Origin: Spirogloea muscicola
Lineage: Eukaryota; Streptophyta; Zygnematophyceae; Spirogloeales; Spirogloeaceae
Assembly (NCBI GenBank): GCA_009602725.1
Contig: WELB01000009.1
Location: forward strand, 814,689 to 829,069
DNA: 14,381 nucleotides
Direction of reading: 5' to 3'
In this document: positions 1-8,175 of the stretch, piece by piece
How the letters are laid out: each line of letters begins with the position of its first letter
How positions within the stretch are numbered: position 1 is the stretch's first letter
The notes under the pieces: model-generated
Told to the model about the DNA's origin: nothing
Seen by the model: the letters and a program-made list of their open reading frames with translations, nothing else
The model's database searches: none
Position numbers and translations under genes: made by a program

Positions 1-50
1 CTTGCGCTGCTTCTTAGCCATAACAGCGAGCGATGGCCACTCCATGACAG

Positions 51-3000
51 GACGCTCGCAAGTGGACGGCGCTGCGGTGGGCTGCTGCGCTGGCGTACGC
101 CGCGCTGGGGCTGGCCGCCGCTCGGGCCGCCCGGCGGGCCATGGCGCCGCCGGAGCTGGCCGCCGAGGCCTGGCTCGACTGGGCCATCCCGGAGCCCACG
201 CCCGGCACCGTTCGCCGGTGAGCTGCGCGGGCTGGCAGGGCTGACCACTGTCAGCATAGGTGACAGTAAGCAAGCTAAGTAATAGAAAATAGATAACAAT
301 TAATACACAAGTTGACCTAGTATCTGGCGGATGCGTAGATTGTTGCGGAAACTGATGGACATTCCAAATGGCGGTTATGGTCGGCCAGGCTGAAGCGGGA
401 GCTGTGGCGGGGGACCAAGCCGGAGGGCTTCCGCGTCATGAAGGAGACGCTGGGCCCTGATGGCCAGTACCACCGCGACGTCACTTTTGCTGGTGAAACT
501 GCATATGACGGCGATGGCGACGGCGACGCGGCCGCCCAGCCGAGCAGCGCCGCTCCTCTTGCTGCAGCCGCTGCTGCCTGTGAGCTTCAGTGGACCTCTG
601 CTTCTTGCTGCATCACTGTCAAATATTCAGCCTGACCAATGTAATGCGGGATTGTCGTGATCTTGGGGTAACCGTGCTGTTAGTGGGCACTGATCTGCCG
701 CCTTTGCCGGTTGTGCGAGGCTAGCGGCAGCGCCGGCCGCGGATGCCGCTGCTGCAGAGACAGCTGCTGCGCCTGTCAATGGGGTGCCTGCCAAGACCAT
801 GACATGGCGGGAGCGGCTGGACGCGTGGGATGCGATCCTCGCCCAGGAGGAGGTCAAGGAGGAGCTCGAGTTCCCGCGCAGCCGCTTCACCGTCGGCTTC
901 TCGGCGGCGGAGCTCAAGGAGCACTTCCAGGCCACCAAGGAGGAGCAGTGGCGGCGGGCGCCAGGCAACAACGCCCGCGCCTTCTGGGCAGCCCGCCGGT
1001 GGTGGAAGCACCGCCCGAAGATGCCCTACACCTGGCTTCTCCAGAAGATTGCCAACTTTGAGGTGGGCATGCGGGTTTGATGTGGATTTAGCACTTTATG
1101 CCATAAAGTCGTCACACAAAAAGTGTAGCACTTATACACCTTGCCATGTCCAACTGCTATGAGCAACTGTTCTCCACTGCCAATGGATATCTGCTTGCAG
1201 GCTCAGTGGCAAGAAGAAGCTACAGCTGCAGGCTTATCTGTGTCGTGCTTATGGCACAAGCAGGTTGAATTAGCATCTAGTTACATTGACGGTTGTGACT
1301 TGAGGCACTGAGGCCATGTACCAGATGGCATGGAGTTCGCAGTACTCATCTGGAGGCTTTGCTGACTTCATCTCGCCCGCCGCATGCGCTCGTTCAGGTC
1401 GAGGCGGCAGTGTATTCGGAGGACCTGCGGCGGCTCTACGTGACCATGAAGGACGGCTTCCCGTCGGAGTTTGCGGTGGACATCCCGGTGACGCCGGACC
1501 TGTACGGCATGCTCAAGGTGCACGGGGTGGAGCTGGACGTGATGCCGCGCGGCCAGCTCGGCGGGCTCCTGCGCGGGCTCGCCATCCTGGGGCCGTCCTT
1601 CGCCGTCCTGTGGTACATCATGGCGGTGCAGCACACCTGGCGGCTGGAGCTCATGGAGCAGGCGTACGACCTCGTCAAGATGGACCGCTCCCACCTTGTC
1701 ACGGTGGGTGCCCCTTTGCTGACCCCCGCCCTTTTGTGAAGCTTCTTGTCTCACTTTTGTAATTGGGTATGCAGATCCATGATTGCAGATCGAGCTGTAG
1801 TACAATCAGGCAGATCACTGAAAGCCAGGCAGGATCCTCATTTAAATGCATTGACTGCTGTCCTCGAGTACTATTGTTAATTTGTAGAAATTGTGATGGG
1901 TTACTTGTTGTTTCTTGACATCGCGTCAGCAGCGGCAAGTTGCTTACTTGGCAATTGAGCTTTGGTTCCTATCATATTGCTCTGACACTATATCCTATGA
2001 TGGATGTTGTGGTTGGCGCTGGGGCTGCAGCCTCAAGATGCAGAGAAGACTCCGACGCAATACAGCGACGTGGTGGTTGGTGGCGACGTATGGCAGGTGC
2101 TCGAGGAGATCATGACATACATGCGTGACCCGATGAAGTACCACTCCCGTGGCGCCAAGCTTCCCCGGGTGTGCTTAAAACACAAACCCCAAGTCCTAAC
2201 CTTGACATCTGACTCACTGCAACCATAATATACTTTCTTTGCAGCCAATCTGTCGCCCTTAGAATCTCGGAGGGACTATGTCATCACATTGACCTGCAGT
2301 TGCGCCGCTTAACATAGAAGCACTTAGTGGGGGCGACGAAGCCCACGCTGGGATGCAGTGTCACAGAGGAAAGGTGTGGCTGAGCTATGTCGTGCTCTCG
2401 TATCTCCAACAGGGCATCCTGATCAGCGGCCCTCCCGGCACGGGCAAGACGCTGCTGGCCAGGGCCATCGCCCGCGAGTGCGGCCTCCCCTTTGTATTCG
2501 CCTCGGGCGCAGAGTTTGTGGAGAGCGGCTCTGGAACGGGGTCTGACAAGGTCTTTGAGCTCTTCTTCACGGCGCGCGCCAACGTCAGTGCTTCTTCATA
2601 GCCCACTTTAAGCCCTGTTCCATAAGTCCATGAGTCCGGTAGCACTGTCCTGTGAATGTCCTGAATCTGTTCATGTTGCAGACTCCTATAAAAGTACGAT
2701 ACATATGGTCAGCCGTGCATGGCTGTTCTTGCTTGCAGCATCTGATGAATTGAATCGTTTAGTGTGGCGAACCTATTGAAATAAGGGCAATGAGTTGCCA
2801 TGCATTGATCCGGCTCCTCTGACAAACCCCTGACGAGCAGGCCCCAGCATTCATCTTCATCGACGAGATTGACGCGCTCGCTGGCAAGAGCGCACACGAG
2901 AATGCCGAGCGCAGGGCCACCTTCCAGCAGCTCTTGAATGAGCTCGATGGCGAGTCAGTGCCGGCTTCTCTATTGTGCTTTAGCTCATTTGGGCATGGCA

Positions 3001-6000
3001 GCAAGTCAGCTAGCTCTAAGAGCTGGCATGGCTTGCCATTGTTACATAAATGTCATGTTAGCCCAGATTCAGTCGTCTACTTTTCTGCTAGATACATCAG
3101 TGCTTGCACGCCTTTTGCAAGTACATAGAGAGTCCTGCTGAGTGTTGTTCACAAGGTCCAATGATAATTGCACTTCACATCCCTAAGTGTGAGAGCCTTT
3201 TGATACCAGACATGCCTTTGAAGTTGACAATTTGACTATGGTCTGCAGGCCAGAGCACACGGACGTGAACCGCTATTCCAAGCGGCAGGCGGTGATCATG
3301 ATCGGCGCCACGAACAGGCCGGACGAGCTCCACCAGGACCTGATGAAGCCGGGGCGCATCGATCGCGAGATCCACATCGGCCTGCCCGGCGAGGCAGAGC
3401 GCCTCGGCATCTTCGACGTGCACAGCCGCGGGAAGCGCCTGGCGCCCGACGTCGACTTCTCTAAGGTAACTATTTGAGTGCTTCCAATCTGCATCTGCAA
3501 CATGTGCTCAGGAGCATCTCCAGTGACATTGGACCTGAGTTTAATTGGCAATTTTAAGCTAGTATGCCGAGATTGTAATGTGGAAGTTGCAATGTCAATG
3601 GCTTCAGATACAGTCCATAGCGTACTTTCATAACCTCTACTTGATAATCCAAAGCTCTGTTTCTTGCAGCTAGTATTTCGTACAGTCGGATTTTCTGGCG
3701 CTGACATCAGGAATCTGATCAACGAGGCTGGCATCATGGCAGTGCGTTGCAACTTGGCCATGCATTGAGGCAGCCTAGCAGATGCCATCTATGGCAGTGG
3801 CATCAGGCAGTTCCTCTGGAAATAAGCAACTGAGCTGGCTGTCTCCATGGACCATAGACTGAGTACACTAAGGTAGTCAGAGAGAATGACAGCAGGTACT
3901 CCTCGCTTGCACCATACTTAGTGAGTGCCCTGACTGTCTGTTGTGTCATGCGCAGGTGAGGAAAGGTAACCCGATTGTCACACAGGCCGATTTTGTGGAT
4001 GTCCTTGACAAGTCGCTGTTTGAGGGCATGGGCATCTCGTTCTCGGAGGACGAGCTCGCCCGGCTGACAAGCAAGGTGACCACTACGACCATAAGCAGAG
4101 CACATATGAGCTTTATATGGCTATTGGTAGGAATGTACTTAGCACAAGGATAAAGATAGTGCTTGTGCTCTCCACGGTTCAGTGTTAGGCCTTCAGTGAT
4201 CTGATCTTGGCAAGCAAATTGTGCATGTGCAGATCAGCCCCGACAACCGGAGGCTGCTGGCTGTGCACGAGGCTGGCCACATCCTGCTGGCGCACCTCTT
4301 CCCTCGCTTTGACTGGCACGCCTTCTCGCACCTCCTGCCTGGAGGCGAGGTATGGTGCCTGCCAATCGCACGACCTTGCAATGAAGGACATCCTTTGTTG
4401 TGCATGGAGCATGGCCCTCTTTGATCAAGCACGAGCAGAATACAGCACCATAGATTGGGGCATGCCCTTCCATGTATCTCTCTGTGGCCGAGCTCCTTAA
4501 AAGGAAAGACTACAGCATGATGAAGTACAGAGGTGTAACATTGTACTCGATTGCACTTGTGGCACTGCGGTTTTGAAGGAGAGAGCTTTAAGTGTCTTCT
4601 ACCCCCGGCAAGAGATGCTCGTGCGAGGCAGCACCACGGTCGGGTACCTCAAAATGCAGATGGTGGTCTCCAGTGGGGGGCGCTGTGCTGAGCGCCTGGT
4701 CTTTGGAGACGAGAACCTCACAGACGGCGGTCAGGACGACCTCGTCAAGATATCCAAGGTTTATAATTGCTCCTTCTGTAGGATGCAAGGATTGGGCCGA
4801 GGAATGCTGTGAGGCTCCAATCTCAATCTCAATCCCCATGTCTACACACGTGGGGAGCAACGAAGCTCCAGAAGAGAGGCAGGCTGCTGACATTTGAGAA
4901 GTTGAGAGCTTAAGGATCACTGCAGCATTCGATGCATGCATGCAGATTGCTAGGGAGCTTGTGAGCAACTACACAAGTCCCAGGCTGGGCATGTTTCCCA
5001 TGAGGGCACAGCGGAGCATGCAGTTTCCAAAGAGGCCAGACGAAGTGGAGCTCATACCAGACGGGGTCAGTCTGTGCTCGAGCAGTTTGCACTCTCTGGG
5101 GCCGGTTCCAGCCAATATGGCGGGAATCATGTAGTCTTTGTGCTAGGTTTTCTTGGGAGGTATTTGGCAGCTCTGCAGGAAGGATTGCTGTCAGCCACTG
5201 TCACTATGATGATGGTCCTGCATCTGCCATTATTGTGATGTCTAGCACATGCTGTGTGCAGTGGAACAAGCCAGGAACTGCCATCGCCCTCATGTCCCCA
5301 GAGTTGTCGGAGCTCTTCACTAGGGAGATGCGGCGGGTGAGTTCTTGTTAGGAGCTCGGCAGAAAATGCCGGTGTCTACTTCTTTGACCATTACTCCTGG
5401 TGGTCTTGTTGATCATCTTACTCCTGATGTCCTGGGATGTTAGCATCTGCTGTGTCACTACTAACTTCAAAATGTGACTGAGAAACCACAAACCCTGAAG
5501 CCTAAAGCTTTCTCAAGCTCTGGCTGATTCTTGGGATGATGTTCTGCAGTACATTGACGAAGCCGAGGATATGGCATATGAGGCCCTGAGAAAGAATCGG
5601 CCAATCTTGGAAGCCATTGCGGACCACCTGTACAAGAATATTAAGATCAACGGTCTGGTGAGGCTCGATGCGCGTCTTCCTGCTGGATTGTCTGGAACAT
5701 GACACACAGAGTAGCAGTCTCAAAGTCAAGAACGGCCTCTGCTTGCGGGAAAGTGGTGGCTCACGACGTACAGCTTCGTCAAAGAGTATGTGATCATTAA
5801 TACAAGATGTGATGCAGTGGCCGTCTGGAGCCCTATTCCCTCACTCAGCCTAGAGCCTAACATTTGGACCTTTACATGCTGCTGTTTTGTTGGGTGCAGG
5901 AGGCAGGAGAGATAGTCAAGGCCATGAACCCCGAGATGCTGCCCGACTACATGTACGAGCCAGAATACCATCCGTTAGAGGAGCTGGTACGTTTTCGGCC

Positions 6001-6215
6001 TAGTAAACTCTCAATAGATGAGTTTCTGAATTTGTGGTGCATTTGTTTATGTCAAAACCATACTTATGTCCAGCAGTCGAGTGCAGCAGATGACAGAGTG
6101 TTGTGTTGGTTGTTTGTAGGATGAGGAGATTGATGATAGCTACAAGCCCGACCGGAAGAAGTATGGGCGCTATGAGCCTCTGAATATCTATCCTGCTCCA
6201 CTTCATCGAGGATAG
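51..6215 (+). CDS. FTSHI4: FtsHi4-like chloroplast AAA-ATPase / M41 metalloprotease homologue (5' partial, 17 exons)
   Basis: Seen: the joined exons give 831 residues in one frame ending at TAG 6213-6215. In order they show a hydrophobic helix (residues 6-27), a charged W-rich stromal or intermembrane part, a second hydrophobic helix (exon at 1398-1703, coded about 1560-1631), Walker A GPPGTGKT (346-353), Walker B with FIFIDE (401-406), a second region of homology with the TNRPDEL and PGRIDR motifs, HEAGH (583-587) and a C-terminal M41-like helical part ending APLHRG. Known: FtsHi proteins are FtsH relatives presumed proteolytically inactive. In plants FtsHi4 sits in the chloroplast inner envelope in the Ycf2-FtsHi ATP-driven import motor with FtsHi1, FtsHi2, FtsHi5 and FtsH12. 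Inferred: orthology to FtsHi4, because the order and wording of motifs match the Arabidopsis protein (855 residues as I recall) nearly end to end. The transit peptide and start codon lie left of the window. Odd: the pore loop is lost while the zinc ligands appear intact. Confidence 0.95.
1560..1631 (+). other. Predicted second transmembrane helix of the FtsHi4-like protein
   Basis: The exon at 1398-1703 encodes a run of about 24 mostly hydrophobic residues containing LAILGPSFAVLWYIMAV. It lies between the charged membrane-proximal part and the ATPase domain. FtsH-family proteins usually carry two such helices before the AAA module; the first here is coded at about 66-132. Confidence 0.75.
2413..3741 (+). 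other. AAA ATPase module of the FtsHi4-like protein
   Basis: Four exons (2413-2583, 2841-2953, 3249-3465, 3670-3741) encode the module: Walker A GPPGTGKT, Walker B with Asp-Glu, a sensor-1 type ATN in IGATNRPDEL, and the arginine pair in PGRIDR that acts as trans-finger in FtsH. The sensor-2 region GFSGADIRNLINEAGIMA is also typical. All ATP-binding and hydrolysis residues that can be judged by eye are present, so an active ATPase is expected. The segment after Walker A that carries the aromatic pore loop in FtsH is rewritten. Confidence 0.9.
4233..4758 (+). other. M41-like peptidase region with HEAGH and downstream Asp
   Basis: The exon at 4233-4349 encodes VHEAGH, the HExxH zinc-binding and catalytic motif (bases 4266-4280). 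The exon at 4579-4758 encodes GGRCAERLVFG and then TDGGQDDLVKISK, which aligns with the FtsH segment carrying the third zinc ligand Asp (DL, residues about 663-664). The family is called proteolytically inactive, but from the sequence alone these ligands look complete. Confidence 0.8.
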
Positions 6216-7424
6216 CCCGCAGTGTCCCTTTCATCTTCTCTCTCTCTTATATCAACGATGTCAATGCCGTTTCATCAGAACCTTGAGCATGTACTTCTAG
6301 ATAGGATGGAGAGCTTCACTAGGAAGATTCATTGAGTTTAGAGTGCAGAAGAGCCACTTTATCATCCAATGCTCATAGGTGCTCAGTTGCCTGCTTATGT
6401 CTTCTTCGACGGGCATAGACTGGGCAGCTGAATGGTGCATGAGTCATTGATGATAGCACGTGACAATAGAAGAATGAAAGGGAGGCCAAACCAAGCCAGT
6501 ACACAGTTTGAAAGAAGAACAAAGATGAATACAAGAGGGGCTAAGGTAATCTACGAAACACGCAACTGAAGGAGAACTCTGACACCCACGAGTGAGCACA
6601 TCATATTCGTCAGATAATTCAGGGGCGCTGAAGCCTGGCTTAGTATGCGCCCAGCACTCTGATGTGTGGGGAGAGCCTGGAAATGCTGCAAACTCAGCGA
6701 GAACCGCCTCATGCGTAAGCAACCAGTGCTTGCGGGTCGCTATATGATCCCAATGCCGTACTTTGTTCATTCTTTTTTGGGCTGGCTTTTCCAGCCCCTA
6801 TCCTCAATGGGCGAGCACTTTCTTCATTGGGAGTGCCACTTCTCTATATGCCCCCAAGGCCCTAAGTATGTCCGTTCCTCTTGGCTGGCCTCTCAAAGCC
6901 ACTGCTCTCAATTTGGAAGCGCTACTTCCAACAACGGTGTGCGTCTACTGGCTAGGCTAGGACGATGGAGGAAGCAGCACCACATCATACCGTAGTGCCG
7001 CCATAGATAGCGCACAGATAAAGCACGGGGCATCCAGTGGCCCAATATAGAGAGGAATGCGGTTGCCGATAGAAACTGAGCGGCCAGGTCCATACAAAAG
7101 GTGTTCAGGAGTATGTTAATGGAGCCACAGGCCAGGCAGGCGGCGAAACGAGACCCGCTTCCTGAACAATGTACTGGCTTGAATTGGCCTCCCTTTCATT
7201 TCATGCGCCCCGCGCACCTTCTCTCGCGTAACAGGGACGGTTGTGAACGTGTGGTGTGAGCTCTTCCGCTTCCCGGGCCGTCAGGCACTCACCCCGTTAA
7301 GGGCGCCGCGGGGTCCAACCTCACCCCACCACCTGTCGCTGTTGGCCCCAGGTGCTGCATGCTCGCTCTTCCCGGTAACAAAGTAGAACAATAACGGCAT
7401 TCTGAGCTACCTGATAGCGCGTTC
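6216..7424. other. 3' flank of the FtsHi4-like gene and intergenic DNA
   Basis: The 1.2 kb after the FtsHi4 stop holds no gene I can support. The first few hundred bases should be its 3' UTR. There is a CT-rich stretch just after the stop (about 6230-6248). I found no AATAAA or TGTAA in a convincing place. Short open frames exist on both strands (for example 6444-6770 minus and 6666-6995 plus), but none resembles a known protein or has splice-consistent extensions. Confidence 0.6.
6779..6797. repeat. Perfect 7-bp hairpin in intergenic DNA
   Basis: GGGCTGG (6779-6785) and CCAGCCC (6791-6797) are perfect inverted copies around a 5-base loop CTTTT. They follow a T run at about 6773-6778. The hairpin lies about 570 bases past the FtsHi4 stop; no function is evident. 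Confidence 0.6.
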
Positions 7425-7575
7425 ATGGATAACAAGGGTGTCATCGGCGGCGCCGTGCATCACGCGTGGCGCGCTGCAGCCGCCACGTGGCGGCGCCGGA
7501 GGTCGGGGCCGAAGAAGACGCGGAGGATCGCGGAAGGGGGGGTGGGCGGTCGCCCAGGCGACGCCGGGCGCCGCC

Positions 7576-7710
7576 GCGATTGGTCCGCCGCAGCGTCGCT
7601 AGATGCGTCGCAGGGGCGTGCGACGCTCTGTGGGGATTGCGATTGGACCAAAGTGGGTCGCAGGGATCCGGGGGGGGGGAGCGTCGCACGAGAGTGGGCG
7701 GCCCCATTGG
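7576..7710. promoter_or_regulatory. Three inverted CCAAT boxes at near-equal spacing
   Basis: ATTGG begins at 7579, 7642 and 7706, that is 63 and 64 bases apart. The first two share the longer word GCGATTGG (7576-7583 and 7639-7646). ATTGG is the reverse of CCAAT, the NF-Y recognition core. Binding is inferred only. Confidence 0.5.
7605..7626. repeat. Inverted repeat GCGTCGCA / TGCGACGC
   Basis: GCGTCGCA (7605-7612) and TGCGACGC (7619-7626) form a perfect 8-bp inverted repeat with a 6-base centre. Another copy of GCGTCGCA is at 7681-7688 and a one-base variant GCGTCGCT at 7593-7600. All lie among the inverted CCAAT boxes, so a transcription-factor site is as likely as a hairpin. Confidence 0.6.
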
Positions 7711-7733
7711 GCGCGCAACGACTCCCCCCCCCC
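7670..7733. repeat. G10AG ... CTC10 inverted repeat
   Basis: Ten G then AG (7670-7681) and CT then ten C (7722-7733) are perfect 12-base inverted copies separated by 40 bases. Homopolymer runs this long can change in length and are prone to sequencing error. Confidence 0.7.
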
Positions 7734-7967
7734 ATGTGCCCTTTTGTGGCCGGATATGGCGACGCGGCCGGATCCCCCCCGCTGCTTCGGCGCGCCCACT
7801 CCAGCTCCCCGCGCTCACGGCTACTGACCCCCAGCCCCCCCCGATGTAGCCAAATCGGATCCGTAAAGAAACATTACTGCTTCCCCCGCCCGGCCCCCGC
7901 CCCTCCATAGCCGCGGCTCCTGGAGGAAACAAATCCTCGTTCCCCCGCCGCCATAGCTCACTCCTCT

Positions 7968-8038
7968 CCGCCGCCACCGCCGCCGCCGCCGCCACGGCCG
8001 CCGCCGCCGTCAACGCCGCCGCCGCCGCCGCCGCCGCC
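7968..8038. repeat. Interrupted GCC trinucleotide repeat
   Basis: About 70 bases consist almost only of GCC units, broken by ACC, ACG and GTCAAC. The repeat lies 140-210 bases before the ATG at 8176, presumably in the 5' leader. It creates poly-Ala or poly-Pro frames on both strands, which explains the long spurious open frames here. Confidence 0.85.
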
Positions 8039-8175
8039 CGGCTGAGCGCCAGGGCCGAGCTAGCTCGCAGCACCATCGAGACGGCGGCGAAGTTCGCTCG
8101 GGAGCGGCGCTTTTAGCTAGCTCTGGTTCTGTAGGAGCAGAGGCTGCCCCCCCCACTCACGGCGCCGGTGGCGAT

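Larger units (their letters stand above)
51..6215 (+). other. Exon map of the FtsHi4-like gene
   Basis: Exons: 51-217, 389-492, 758-1062, 1398-1703, 2031-2168, 2413-2583, 2841-2953, 3249-3465, 3670-3741, 3956-4075, 4233-4349, 4579-4758, 4946-5065, 5262-5336, 5550-5657, 5900-5986, 6120-6215. Every intron is GT...AG and 133-335 bases long. Donors are often G-rich (GTGAGC, GTGGGC, GTGGGT, GTGCGT) and acceptors are mostly TGCAG. The exons total 2496 bases, exactly 832 codons, and phases match at every junction; 13 of 16 introns are phase 0. The first exon is bounded by an in-frame TGA at 45-47 just before the acceptor at 49-50. The least certain junctions are 217/389 (phase requires the acceptor at 388) and 492/758 (an acceptor at 763 would also keep frame). 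Confidence 0.88.
7425..8175 (+). promoter_or_regulatory. GC-rich promoter and 5' leader of the decapping-enhancer-like gene
   Basis: The 750 bases before the ATG at 8176 are far richer in G+C and CpG than the DNA to the left. They contain three inverted CCAAT boxes (ATTGG starting at 7579, 7642 and 7706), repeated GCGTCGCA motifs, G and C homopolymer runs and a GCC repeat. No TATA box is clear. The transcription start cannot be placed, but the CCAAT boxes being 470-600 bases upstream suggests a long 5' leader or a 5' UTR intron. Promoter role is inferred from position and composition. Confidence 0.55.

Noticed and set aside
339-388. Possible extension of the second FtsHi4 exon upstream to the AG at 337-338
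   Set aside because: The frame is open, but the phase left by the exon ending at 217 does not fit that acceptor; the AG at 387-388 does.
2686-2694. TATA-box-like CTATAAAAG
   Set aside because: It lies inside an FtsHi4 intron with no gene start downstream.
6444-6995. Overlapping open frames of about 108-109 codons on both strands
   Set aside because: They overlap each other, have no family resemblance and no splice-consistent partners, so chance frames are more likely than a small gene or a transposon remnant.
7425-7910. 161-codon open frame on the plus strand
   Set aside because: Low-complexity Arg/Gly/Pro content expected from GC-rich DNA; no homology signal and it crosses the G10 and C10 runs.
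7441-8076. 211-codon open frame on the minus strand with a poly-Ala N-terminus
   Set aside because: It is created by the GCC repeat and high GC of the promoter region. Overlapping frames on the other strand are equally long, and no recognisable domain appears.
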